In this document: piece after piece, positions 18,038 through 28,200 of the stretch
How positions within the stretch are numbered: the stretch's first letter is position 1
Layout of the letters: each line of letters opens with the position of its first letter
Assembly: GCA_021208685.1 (NCBI GenBank)
Contig: JAJOJJ010000005.1
Coordinates: forward strand, 1 to 42,724
Direction of reading: 5' to 3'
Source: Saccharospirillaceae bacterium
Lineage (GTDB): Bacteria > Pseudomonadota > Gammaproteobacteria > Pseudomonadales > Oceanobacteraceae
Length of the DNA: 42,724 bases
Notes under the pieces: generated by a model
Database searches by the model: none
What the model saw: the letters and a program-made list of their open reading frames with translations, nothing else
Told to the model about the DNA's origin: nothing
Made by a program: the position numbers and the translations under genes

Positions 18038-20401
18038 ATGAAAACACTTTGGCTGAATACGATATTGCGATATCCATGGATACTCTTGCTGCTGCTGTTG
18101 GTACTGGCATTCGGTGCTTCTTTCGGCGGTAAAAATCTGTATTTCCGTGGTGATTATAAAGTCTTTTTTTCGCAGGATTATGGGCCGCTGCTGGATTTTG
18201 AGGAGATGCAGCGCATTTTCAATAAAAACGACAATATTTCGGTATTGGTTGTGCCAGATAATGGCGATGTGTTCACCAATGAAAACCTGACGTTACTGTC
18301 CGAACTGACGGAGCAGGCCTGGCAAACGCCTTTTTCCAGTCGTGTTGATTCGCTGGTGAATTTTCAGCATACCTGGTCGGAAGACGACGATATGATCGTT
18401 GAAGATCTGGTGCAGAATCCACAGGATTTAACCCCGGCTGAGTTGCAGCGCATCCGCGCGATTGCCATTAATGAACCGAATCTGAATGGCGGGCTTGTGG
18501 CGGCCGACGGCCGTGCGGCCATCGTTAATATCACGGTGCAGATTCCGGATACGACGGCGACCAATGACAATACCGCTGAAGTCATCGAAGTGGTGGATTT
18601 TGTTAAAGCGCTGACGGCAGAGCTTAACAACCGTTATCCGCAGGCTGCGTTTTATCACACCGGTGTTATTCCGATGAATTACAGCTTTGCCACCGAAGGC
18701 CAGAAAGATATGGCGACTCTGGTGCCGGCGATGCTGGGCCTGATTGTGTTAATGCTGGCGGTCATGCTGCGCAGTGTGCTCGCGATGCTGGCTACCGTGG
18801 TGGTACTGATACTGACCATCAGCGTGACCATGGGATTGGGTGGCTGGCTCGGATTTTTCTTATCCACCGGCACCATTAACGTGCCGATTGTGGTGATGAC
18901 ACTGGCCGTGGCTGACTGCGTGCACTTAATTGCTTCGGCACAATTTGCCATGCGTGAAGGCCGTTCACGCAGTGACGCCGTTCGCTTTTCCCTCGATCTG
19001 AATTTAATGCCGGTCTTTATTACCAGTGCGACCACAGCGGTGGGTTTTCTGACACTGGTGTTGTCGGAATCTCCGGTGCTGGCCGACTTCGGCATTCTCA
19101 GCGCGATTGGTGTGATGGTGGCTTTTACGCTGTCGGTGACTTTATTGCCGGTGTTGTTACTGATTTTGCCAGTTCAGGTCAAGGTTTCGCCGGAGCATCA
19201 TGGTGGCATGGAAAAATTCGGTGGCTGGGTGGTGCGTCACCAGCGTACCTTATTGCCGGTTACGGCGTTGCTGATGCTGATATTCGGTTCTTTGGTCACG
19301 CTGAATGTGGTGAACGATGAAGCCACCAAATATTTTGCCAAAGGCACCGACTTCCGTGACTCGGTGGATACTCAGGAGGCTTATCTTTCCGGTACCCAGA
19401 CCATTGACTGGGCGCTGTATTCCGGTAAAGCCCAGGGCGTGAATGACCCGGATTTTATTGCCAAAACCGAGGCATTTGCGGCGTGGCTGCGTCAACAGCC
19501 GGAAGTGGATCATGTCACCACGCTGTCGGATACCTTTAAACGACTGAATAAAAATATGCACGGCGACGATGACCGTTATTACCGCATTCCGCAGGATCGT
19601 GAACTGGCGGCACAATATCTGTTGCTTTATGAAATGTCGTTGCCTTACGGACTGGATCTGAATAATCAGCTCAACGTGGATAAATCCTCAACCCGTCTGA
19701 CGTCCACACTGAAAAATCTGGGCAGTAAAGAAATTGTGGCACTGGAAGACCGTGCCCGTGCCTGGTTTGCGGAAAATGCGGCAGGCATCCGTCTGGCGGC
19801 AGCCAGTCCGGGTCTGATGTTTTCGCACATTGGTGAAACCAATATGGACAGTATGATCATCAGTATGATTGCCGCATTGATATTAATTTCTGCGTTACTG
19901 GTGCTGGCATTACGTTCGGTTCGTCTCGGAGCGATCAGTCTGGTTCCTAACCTCGGCCCGGCGCTGGTGGGTTTTGGTATCTGGGGGCTGATTTCCGGGG
20001 AAATTAATCTGGGACTGTCGATTGTCGCCTCCATGACGCTGGGCATTATCGTGGATGATACCGTGCATTTTCTGGCCAAATACAAGCGTGCCCGTGATGA
20101 CGGTAAAGATGCCGAAGCGGCTGTGCGCTATGCCTTTTCCAGCGTTGGCCGGGCATTGCTGATTACGACCGTGGTTTTGGTGGCCGGATTCTCCATGCTG
20201 GCCTTTTCGGCATTCCGCCTGAACTCGGATATGGGGCTGGCGACAGCGCTGATTATCTTTATTGCGCTGCTGGTGGACTTTTTCTTCCTGCCCGCTTTTT
20301 TACTGCGCCTCGATAAACATAATCAGGCACACTGCATGACCGACAAACAACAAAAAACGGAAACACATCCTGCATCCACTCTCACAGGAGAAACACGATG
20401 A
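18038..20401 (+). CDS. RND-superfamily exporter, MMPL type
   Basis: A 787-residue inner-membrane protein with the two-fold RND layout: one transmembrane helix near residues 12-28, a large periplasmic domain, a six-helix bundle from about 225, then the repeat. Acidic residues mark the transmembrane relay: D293 in LAVADCVHLIAS and the D673-D674 pair in GIIVDDTVHFLAKYKRAR. The length is shorter than drug pumps (about 1040) and matches the MMPL/HpnN-like exporters, which move lipids or hydrophobic molecules. It is the first gene after the TetR regulator and overlaps the LolA-like gene by four bases. A link to lipid transport to the outer membrane is suggested by those partners, not proved. Confidence 0.92.
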   Translation: MKTLWLNTILRYPWILLLLLLVLAFGASFGGKNLYFRGDYKVFFSQDYGPLLDFEEMQRIFNKNDNISVLVVPDNGDVFTNENLTLLSELTEQAWQTPFSSRVDSLVNFQHTWSEDDDMIVEDLVQNPQDLTPAELQRIRAIAINEPNLNGGLVAADGRAAIVNITVQIPDTTATNDNTAEVIEVVDFVKALTAELNNRYPQAAFYHTGVIPMNYSFATEGQKDMATLVPAMLGLIVLMLAVMLRSVLAMLATVVVLILTISVTMGLGGWLGFFLSTGTINVPIVVMTLAVADCVHLIASAQFAMREGRSRSDAVRFSLDLNLMPVFITSATTAVGFLTLVLSESPVLADFGILSAIGVMVAFTLSVTLLPVLLLILPVQVKVSPEHHGGMEKFGGWVVRHQRTLLPVTALLMLIFGSLVTLNVVNDEATKYFAKGTDFRDSVDTQEAYLSGTQTIDWALYSGKAQGVNDPDFIAKTEAFAAWLRQQPEVDHVTTLSDTFKRLNKNMHGDDDRYYRIPQDRELAAQYLLLYEMSLPYGLDLNNQLNVDKSSTRLTSTLKNLGSKEIVALEDRARAWFAENAAGIRLAAASPGLMFSHIGETNMDSMIISMIAALILISALLVLALRSVRLGAISLVPNLGPALVGFGIWGLISGEINLGLSIVASMTLGIIVDDTVHFLAKYKRARDDGKDAEAAVRYAFSSVGRALLITTVVLVAGFSMLAFSAFRLNSDMGLATALIIFIALLVDFFFLPAFLLRLDKHNQAHCMTDKQQKTETHPASTLTGETR

Positions 20402-21200
20402 ACATTTTTCTGAGTCTTATTACCGCACTGACACTGGCCCATCCTCTGGCTGCACTGGCGGATACTGCACAACCGGCGGCGGACGCGGCTGAGAAGGGGT
20501 TGGCTATTGCTAAAGAGCGTAAACAGCGCGATCTGGGCTGGGGCGACAGCGAAACCCGTATGACCATGATCCTGCGTAATTCCCAGGGCGAAGAAAGTGT
20601 ACGCGAAATGCGCCTTAAATCCCTTGAGGTCGCCAACGACGGTGATAAAGGCCTGACGATATTTGATGAGCCGCGAGACGTTAAAGGCACCGCGTTTTTA
20701 AACTTTTCCCATACCGGCAAGCCGGATGATCAATGGCTGTATTTACCGGCATTAAAGCGGGTAAAGCGCATTGCCTCGCGCAATAAGTCGGGTCCGTTTA
20801 TGGGCAGCGAATTTGCGTATGAAGATATGAGTTCGTTTGAGCTGGAAAAATTCCGTTTCAGCTATGTACGCGAAGAAACCCTGAATGGCGTGGTATGCCA
20901 TGTGATTGAGCAGATCCCGACGGACGAATATTCCGGTTACACCAAACAGATTGTGTGGCTGGATACCGAGCATCTGCGTGCGCAGCAGGTTGAATTTTAT
21001 GACCGGAAGAAAAGCCTGCTGAAAACCCTGACGTTCAGCGATTATAAACTCTACAAAGATAAATACTGGCGCGCGATGTGCTCACCATGGTGAACCATCA
21101 GAGCGGTAAAAGCACCGTGCTGAATACGTCCGAGATGCGGTTTGATACCGGCCTGACCGACGCCGATTTTAACGATGCCACGCTATCGCGCGTACGCTGA
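20398..21200 (+). pseudogene. LolA-like outer-membrane lipoprotein-sorting protein (frameshifted)
   Basis: A secreted protein (signal peptide MNIFLSLITALTLAHPLAALA) with the LolA-like fold typical of genes beside MMPL exporters: WGDSETRMTMILRNSQGE, a GTAFLNFSH segment, WLYLPALKRVKRIASRNKSG, and FMGSEFAYEDMSS. The frame fails after residue 226: it continues with five unrelated residues to a TGA at 21091-21093. Reading one base further on from 21078 restores VLTMVNHQSGKSTVLNTS ... and a stop at 21198-21200, for about 267 residues. One base is therefore missing near 21075-21077. This is either a real inactivating deletion or a sequence error. The protein would be a periplasmic carrier for a lipid or lipoprotein. 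Confidence 0.85.
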
Positions 21201-21218
21201 GCCGGAGGCCGAATCCCT

Positions 21219-22511
21219 ATGAAACGGCTGATCACAACGGCATTGCAGAGCACGGCTCTGATGGCACTGAGCGTTCATTGTTTTACCCATGCCAGCGCCG
21301 GGCTGATGCCCGACCTGGCGATGCAGGGCGCGGTTGAAGGCCGGCAGTTTGTGCAGGAGGCGCAGTATGCGCAACAGCACGACAGCGTACTGTCGGTCTG
21401 GGCTGAACCTGAGCTGGTGTGGGAATGGGGGGATACCCAACGCCTGACGTTTAAACCTTTTTATCGTTATGACAGTGCCGATGACGAACGCACCCATGGT
21501 GATATCCGCGAATTCATGTGGCTGACCTACGGTGCCAACTGGGAGATTCGTGCCGGTATCGGTAAGGTTTTCTGGGGGGTTACCGAATCGCAGCATCTGG
21601 TCGATATCATTAATCAGACCGATCTGGTGGAAGCGCCGGACGGCGAGGAAAAACTTGGCCAGCCGATGGTACAGGTTACCTGGTTACATGATATTGGCAC
21701 ACTGGAAGCCTTTATTCTGCCGGGGTTCCGTGAGCGCACGTTTGCCGGTGAAGAAGGGCGGCTGCGGTCTGCTTTGCTGGTCAGTGATGAGGCGGCTTAT
21801 CAGGCGGAGGAAGAGCAGGAACACATCGACTGGGCACTGCGCTGGAGCCGCTCATTTGATGTGGCGGAAGCCGCGCTGGATTTGAGTGTGGCCTGGTTTC
21901 AGGGGACTGCGCGCGATCCTTTCCTGACTCCGGAAATCACGCTGACCGGCGGCGGGCCACAGGTCAGCGGATTAGCGCCGTATTATCCTCTGCAACGTCA
22001 GCTCGGAATTACCGCGCAGACAACGGTGGACGCCTGGTTGTGGAAGCTGGAAGTGCTGCGCCGTGATTACGATGAGCACGTTGCAGACAATCTGCAGGCA
22101 CAGGGGGTGGCCGGTATTCAGGATTACAGCGCCGCCGTTGGTGGTTTTGAATATACGCTGGTAGGCCCTTTTGCCGAACGCTGGGACAGTGCGCTGGATA
22201 TCGGTTTATTGCTGGAATATCAGTACGATCAGCGCGCTGACCTTGCTCCCATGGCCCAGAATGATCTGTTTGCCGCTACGCGTCTGGCCTTTAATGATGC
22301 CGATTCCAGTGAAATACTGGCCGGTATTACTCAGGATCTGGATGCCAGCGGCAGCCGTGGAGTGATGCTCGAAGCCAGTACAAGGCTGAGCGATTTCACC
22401 ACCCTGAAGGTGAATGGCTGGATATTTATGGCGGACGATCAGGACGATACGCTGGCGTACAGCCTGCGTCAGGATGACTATATTGAAGTCAGCCTGAATT
22501 TCTTTTACTGA
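21219..22511 (+). CDS. Outer-membrane beta-barrel protein of the MMPL operon
   Basis: A 430-residue secreted protein. A signal peptide covers about residues 1-27 (cleavage near THASA). The rest alternates hydrophobic and polar residues in long strands with many Trp, Tyr and Phe, and ends in the aromatic VSLNFFY, the C-terminal signal used by the BAM machinery. It therefore looks like an outer-membrane barrel of roughly 16-18 strands, comparable with DUF1302-type proteins found beside MMPL exporters; I do not assign a family firmly. GGAGG lies 11 bases before the ATG. It is the last gene of the TetR-MMPL-LolA-like-barrel set and may form the outer-membrane end of that route. Confidence 0.8.
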   Translation: MKRLITTALQSTALMALSVHCFTHASAGLMPDLAMQGAVEGRQFVQEAQYAQQHDSVLSVWAEPELVWEWGDTQRLTFKPFYRYDSADDERTHGDIREFMWLTYGANWEIRAGIGKVFWGVTESQHLVDIINQTDLVEAPDGEEKLGQPMVQVTWLHDIGTLEAFILPGFRERTFAGEEGRLRSALLVSDEAAYQAEEEQEHIDWALRWSRSFDVAEAALDLSVAWFQGTARDPFLTPEITLTGGGPQVSGLAPYYPLQRQLGITAQTTVDAWLWKLEVLRRDYDEHVADNLQAQGVAGIQDYSAAVGGFEYTLVGPFAERWDSALDIGLLLEYQYDQRADLAPMAQNDLFAATRLAFNDADSSEILAGITQDLDASGSRGVMLEASTRLSDFTTLKVNGWIFMADDQDDTLAYSLRQDDYIEVSLNFFY

Positions 22512-22551
22512 CGAATGTGCCGGCGGGGCGGGTAAAGATGGGTAAACAGGA

Positions 22552-22581
22552 TTTTCATCTTGATCGCTTCGCGCCTATTAT
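22552..22581 (+). promoter_or_regulatory. Possible sigma-70 promoter for the channel-adaptor-pump operon
   Basis: TTTTCA (22552-22557) and TATTAT (22576-22581) are spaced by 18 bases and lie 30 bases before the proposed TTG start of the channel gene. Both boxes are imperfect. It would give the downstream efflux operon its own promoter, separate from the MMPL operon 99 bases upstream. Confidence 0.35.
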
Positions 22582-22610
22582 GCAGGTTTTCAATAAGCGG
22601 AGATGGCATT

Positions 22611-24044
22611 TTGCGCTTTCTTATCAGGGGGCCGCGTTCCGGCGCTGTCGTACTTGCTGTCTGTCTTACCGGTTGTGCCAGTGTCACGCCGGTTGAACCT
22701 CCCGAAACAACCCTGCCACCCGTTTTTACCGATGCGTATAACAATACCCACAGCAACCGTGGTGATGACCATTCTGTCAGCACGGCCAATCGCTGGTGGC
22801 AGTCATTTAATGATGCTCAGCTTGATCAGTTGATCGCGCAGGGGCTGGAGCAGAATTACAGCCTGCAGGCGGCCTGGGCGCGCCTTGCTCAAAGCCGGGC
22901 GCTCTGGCGTCAGAATGCCAGTGGTCAGTATCCCGATGTTAATCTTTCCCTGAGTAAATCCCGCGCGTGGCGTGAAAGCACGACCAGCGATTTATGGTCG
23001 GCGGGTATTTCTACGGAGTATGAACTCGACTTCTGGGGGCGCGTATCGGCGCTTGATGAAGCAGGGCGTTTAAACGCACTGGCAACCCACGCAGCCACCC
23101 GCACTCAGGCAAACACCGTCGCCGGACAAATCGCCCTGAACTGGTTTGGTCTGATCAAAGAGGGGCAGAATCTGGCGTTGCTGGAACAGCAGCAGGCCAG
23201 GGTCAATGCGGCATTACAGGTGACTCAGGGACGCTTTCAGCGCGGACAAGTGGCGGTATCGGATGTCTGGCAACAGGAGCAATTGCTGGAATCCATTCAC
23301 GCTGATCTGATCAGTGCCGAAGGCCTGCGCGACAGCTATCAACAACAGTTGGCGGTCTGGATGGGCCGCAGTGAATGGCTGGCGGCGGCCGCCCTGAAGA
23401 ACAGCGAGCTGGCCGGGTATCAGACTCAACCCTTGCCATCACTGGACAGCACGCCGCTCACCATTCCGGTCAGCGCCCTGCAGCAGCGTCCGGATGTGCA
23501 ACAGGCATTTTTCAGATTGCAGAGTGCCAATGCGAGTCTGGCGGCGGCTGTCGCCAACCGCTACCCGCGCTTTACCCTGAGCGCTTCGTATTCCGGCAGC
23601 GATGAAGACCTCAGCAAAGTATTCGATAACTGGCTGGCGAATCTGGCCGGTGGTTTGGTGTTGCCACTCATTGATGGCGGTAACCGCCGTGCCGCCGTGG
23701 CCCAGCAGCGTGCCGTGGTGGATGAAAATCTGGCAGCTTATCAGCAGGCACTGCTCGATGCCGCGCAGGAAGTGCAACAGGCGCTGACGGATGAGCGTCA
23801 GAGTCAGGCGCTGGTGGTCAGTCTGGAACGGCAACTGGCACTGGCCAGCAAAACCGAAGCCTTCCAGAACAACCGTTACCGCAAAGGTGTGGGCGATTTT
23901 CTTGCCTTGCTCAAGGCTCAGCAGGATGTGATCAGTCTGGAGAAGCAGCTGCTGAATGCACGCTGGAGCCAGTTGCAGAACCGTATTCAGTTATACAAAG
24001 CCGTCAGTCATGGCGACTTCAGTGGAGAGGAAACATCGTCATGA
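22611..24044 (+). CDS. Outer-membrane efflux channel lipoprotein (OprM/NodT-like, TolC superfamily)
   Basis: A 477-residue channel if started at TTG 22611. That start gives a compact lipoprotein signal ending in LTGC with C22 lipidated, and GGAG (22599-22602) lies eight bases upstream; the frame is open back to 22560 but without a better site. The mature protein has the two-fold TolC/OprM repeat: WWQSFNDAQLDQLIAQGLEQNYSLQAAWARL near the start, and a second copy beginning LQQRPDVQQAFFRLQSANASLAAAVANRYPRFTLS near residue 300. A trimer forms the outer-membrane pore and periplasmic tunnel for the adaptor and pump encoded next. It overlaps the adaptor gene by four bases and may also serve the channel-less pump at 10628-13750. 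Confidence 0.93.
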   Translation: MRFLIRGPRSGAVVLAVCLTGCASVTPVEPPETTLPPVFTDAYNNTHSNRGDDHSVSTANRWWQSFNDAQLDQLIAQGLEQNYSLQAAWARLAQSRALWRQNASGQYPDVNLSLSKSRAWRESTTSDLWSAGISTEYELDFWGRVSALDEAGRLNALATHAATRTQANTVAGQIALNWFGLIKEGQNLALLEQQQARVNAALQVTQGRFQRGQVAVSDVWQQEQLLESIHADLISAEGLRDSYQQQLAVWMGRSEWLAAAALKNSELAGYQTQPLPSLDSTPLTIPVSALQQRPDVQQAFFRLQSANASLAAAVANRYPRFTLSASYSGSDEDLSKVFDNWLANLAGGLVLPLIDGGNRRAAVAQQRAVVDENLAAYQQALLDAAQEVQQALTDERQSQALVVSLERQLALASKTEAFQNNRYRKGVGDFLALLKAQQDVISLEKQLLNARWSQLQNRIQLYKAVSHGDFSGEETSS

Positions 24045-25216
24045 TGGATGTACGCAGTGATCGCCGCACCGTGTCAGGCAATGTCCTGCTGGGCGCGTTG
24101 GTGTTGTTGGTTGGCGGGGGACTGGCTTGGTACGTGATGACCTCGGCACCCAAACCGCAGCGGATCAAACCGGAAGTACAGGCCCGTCTGGTCGAAGTTG
24201 CAGCGCTTAACCGAGAACAGTCGCGGCCATTCTGGCCCACGGGCGGCAAGGTAATGGCCGCCGACAGCGTCGCCCTGACGGCTCAGGTCAGTGCGCGTGT
24301 CGTTCAGGTCAGTGCCGATGCGTCACCGGGGGCGCGGCTGAGTAAAGGCAGCGTGCTGGCGACGCTGGAAAAGACCGATTTCGAGTTGCAGCTGCGACAG
24401 AAACAGGCGGCTTTCACTCAGGCACAGGCCGACCTGGATATTGAACAGGGTCAGGCGGCCCTGGCGCGGGAAGAATATGCACTGGCGGCGGAAACACTCA
24501 GCGCCGAAGAACGGGCATTAGTGCTGCGCGAACCCCAGCTGGCCAAAGCCAGGGCGGCATTGCGCACGGCCCGCGCCAATCTCGAACAGGCACAGCTCAA
24601 TCTGGCCCGCACCGATGTACGCATGCCCTTTGCCGGTCAGATTATGGCGCGTCATGTCAGTGTCGGCAGTCAGGTTGGCAGCAGTACGGTGCTGTTCGAT
24701 CTGGTCAGTACTGAACGCTTCTGGATTGAAGTCAAAGTGCCCCGTGCATTTCTGAACCTGCTCGATACTCAGGCTGAGGCAACGCTGAGCATGAGCGGCT
24801 GGCAGGGACAAACCCGCCGTGCCCGCATTCTGAATGTGCTGCCCGATGTCGACAGTGCTGACCGTCAGGCCAAGGTCGTGCTGGAACTGGATCAACCTCA
24901 GGCCGAAGGCCAGCCGATGGTGCTGGTGAATGATTTTATGGATGTGCAGTTGCCCGGAAAGTTACTCGATAAAACCGTGGTGATTGATGTGCGCTATCTG
25001 AGCGATGACAACCGCGTGTGGGTCGTCAACAACAATGCCTTGTATCAGCGTCAGGTTAGGGTGCTGTATCGCGGCCGCGAGCAGGCCTGGCTGGAGGCCA
25101 CTGAACAGGACCAGAGTCATGGCCTGCAAGCGGGTGATCAGTTACTGCTGAGCCGGGTTGACAGTGCAACTGAGGGCATGCCGGTGCGTATTCAGAGCAG
25201 CGGAGCACGTTCATGA
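24041..25216 (+). CDS. RND efflux periplasmic adaptor (membrane-fusion protein)
   Basis: A 391-residue adaptor anchored by an N-terminal transmembrane helix (about residues 15-33, VLLGALVLLVGGGLAWYVM), not by a lipid. Lipoyl half-motifs are seen in ALTAQVSARVVQVSADASPGARLSKGSVLATLEKTDF and in LARTDVRMPFAGQIMARHVSVGSQVG; between them is a helical hairpin of about 85 residues rich in Ala, Gln and Glu. A beta-barrel and membrane-proximal domain follow. It overlaps the channel gene and the pump gene by four bases each, so the three proteins are made in coupled fashion as one tripartite machine. It differs clearly from the lipoprotein adaptor at 13766-14923. Confidence 0.93.
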   Translation: MMDVRSDRRTVSGNVLLGALVLLVGGGLAWYVMTSAPKPQRIKPEVQARLVEVAALNREQSRPFWPTGGKVMAADSVALTAQVSARVVQVSADASPGARLSKGSVLATLEKTDFELQLRQKQAAFTQAQADLDIEQGQAALAREEYALAAETLSAEERALVLREPQLAKARAALRTARANLEQAQLNLARTDVRMPFAGQIMARHVSVGSQVGSSTVLFDLVSTERFWIEVKVPRAFLNLLDTQAEATLSMSGWQGQTRRARILNVLPDVDSADRQAKVVLELDQPQAEGQPMVLVNDFMDVQLPGKLLDKTVVIDVRYLSDDNRVWVVNNNALYQRQVRVLYRGREQAWLEATEQDQSHGLQAGDQLLLSRVDSATEGMPVRIQSSGARS

Positions 25217-28200
25217 GTCTGCGTTATACCGGACCGGTGGCGTGGATGGCACGCCACGGGGTTGCGCCTAACCTGCTGATGGCGTTTCTGATTATTGGCG
25301 GCTTTTTAATGTCGCTGAATATCCGTAAAGAATTTATTCCCAGCTACGAAGCCGACATGGTGATTGTGTCGGTCGGCTATGCCGGTGCTACGCCCTCAGA
25401 GATGGAACAGGGCGTTATTTTGCCGATTGAAAACGAACTGTCGGGTATCGATGGCCTGAAAGAAATCGTATCAACGGCAACTCAGGGCTCGGCCCAGATC
25501 ACCGCCGAGCTGGAGAACGGCGTTGACCGCCAGCAGGCCTATCAGGATATCCAGCAGGCGGTTAACCGCATTTCTACTTTTCCGGCGCAGATGGAACGGC
25601 CGCTGGTCAAAATTGCCAGCCGCTCGATTGATGTGATTGAACTGGCATTGTTCGGCCCGCTTGATGCGTTTGGATTGAAGCGTCTGGGCGAGCAGATTAA
25701 AGACCAGCTGCTGGAATCGCCGGACATTACCAAGGTTGAGTTGCGCGGCATCAATGATGAAGAAATTCACGTTGAAATCAGCCAGAACGATTTACAGCGC
25801 TATGGCCTCAAGCTGAGTGATGTGGCCGCCATTATTGGCAATAACGCCATCGAGCAAAGTGCGGGCAGTGTTAAAACGGGCGGTGGCGATATTCTGGTAA
25901 CGCTGGATGATCGTCTGTACTGGGCGGAAGAATTCCGTCAGTTGCCGCTGGTCAGTGATGCTTCCGGTGTGCAGTTACGGCTGGGGGATGTTGCGCAGGT
26001 ACGTGATGGTTTCAGCGACAGTAACCGCGAAATCACCTACAACGGCCAGACGTCGATGAGTTTTAAAATCTATCGCGCGGAAAGTCAGACACCGCTGACC
26101 GTGGTTGAGGCGGTGTATAAAAAGCTCGAAGAAATCCGCCCGCAATTGCCGCCGGGTATGTCACTGATCATTACCGATGATGATGGCGAAACCTATAAAC
26201 AACGGGTAGGTCTGCTGCTGAAAAATGCGGTGGTGGGGCTGATTCTGGTCATGGTGCTGCTCAGCCTCTTCCTTGAATACCGGCTGGCATTCTGGGTCAC
26301 GATGGGGATTCCGACCGCCTTTATGGGCGCGATGCTGTTGCTGCCGGGTTGGGATATGTCGATCAATATGATCTCCATGTTCGCCTTTATCGTCGCGTTG
26401 GGTATCGTCGTTGATGACGCGATTATTGCCGGGGAAAACATTTACGAGCACATGCAGAAAGGCATGCCTTTTATGGATGCTGCCATCTTTGGTGCCAAAG
26501 AAGTCGCCATGCCGCTGGCCTTCGCCATTCTTACCAACGTTGCCGCTTTTCTGCCATTACTGGCGCTGCCGGGCATGATGGGTAAGCTCTTTATTGCCAT
26601 CCCGATTGTTGTGATCAGCTGCTTCATGATTTCCTGGCTGGAAGCACTGTTTATTTTACCGGCGCATCTGGGGCGCATGAAAAAGCGTGATGTGCTGCAT
26701 GAACCGCACTGGCTGGACCGTCTGCAGCAGCGGGTGGATAAAGGCCTGCACCGGTTTATTCAGACCCGCTATCTGCCACTGCTGGACAAAAGTCTGCGTG
26801 CGCCTGGATTTACCCTGGCCATTGCCGTCGCCATCGCCATGATTGTGCTGGCCTGGCCGATGAGCGGGCGCATGGGGTTCAGTATGTTCCCGCGTCTGGA
26901 AGGCGAGTTTGCGGTGGCCAAAGTCGAAATGCCACCGAATGCACCGCTCCACGAGATGCAGCAGGTGCGTGATCTGCTCGAAGCGCGGCTGAAAGAGGTG
27001 GTTGATCCTGTCGAGGCGCAGGGCAAACCCTTAGTGGTCAGCGTGGAAGGTGATATTGAAAACGCCACCATCGAAATTCAGGCAAGGCTGGTGGATACCG
27101 AGTTCCGGCCGCTTTCATCCAACGAAGTCGTCAAACGCTGGCGCGAAGCGATTGGCGAAATTCCCGGTATCCGCAGTCTGACCTTTGATGCCGAACGTGG
27201 CGGCGGCCCGTCTGGCGGTGCTGGACTGACCGTTGAATTGCGGGGCAGTAATACCGAATTGCTGGCCACCGCCAGTGCTGAGCTGGGTGACTTTATGCGG
27301 CAGCTCAGCGGTGTTAAGGATGTGGCCTCCAGTTTTACCAATGGCAAACCGCAATGGGATGTTGAGCTCAACGAACGGGGCCGCAGCCTTGGGCTGGAAG
27401 CGGACGCCGTGGCTCAGCAGATCCGTGCTGCACTATACGGTGCGCGGGCGTTGCGCCAGCAGCGTGAGCGCAACGAGGTGACGGTGCTGGTGCGTCTGCC
27501 AAATGAAGAGCGTGAATTCAGCGCGGATATTGAGCGCCTGATGATTCTGACGCCGCAGGGCGGGTATGTCCCTCTGGCGGACGTCGCCATTCTGCATAAA
27601 GAATTGTCACCGGCCAGTATTTCCCGCCGTGATGGCCGACAGGTGGTCAATGTGACCGCCGAAGTGGAGCCGCGCGAGCAGATACCGGCGGTCATGACCG
27701 TGCTGCGTGAAGAAATATTTGCCGATCTGCGCGCGAAATACCCGACGCTGGATTTTGATTTCCGTGGCAGTCAGGCGGATACCCAGGAAAGCATGAGCTC
27801 GCTGCAGTTGTATGGCTTTTTCTCCATGCTGCTGATTTACGTACTGCTGGCCATCCCGTTCCGCAGTTACAGCCAGCCTTTGCTCATTATGGCGGTCATT
27901 CCCTTTGGCGCGGTGGGGGCCATTCTTGGCCATCTGTTGCTGGGTTACAGCATGTCGATCATGTCGATCATGGGCATCGTGGCATTGGCCGGGGTGGTGG
28001 TGAATGACAGTCTGATTCTGATTGATTACGCCAATCGCCGCCGTCTTGAAGCGGGGTTATCAGCCCTTGAAGCGGTGCGTGAAGCGGGTATCCGTCGTTT
28101 CCGGCCGATTCTGCTGACCACCCTCACGACCTTTGGCGGACTCTCTCCCATGGTGTTTGAAACCTCGCGTCAGGCGCAGTTTATTACGCCGATGGCGGTA

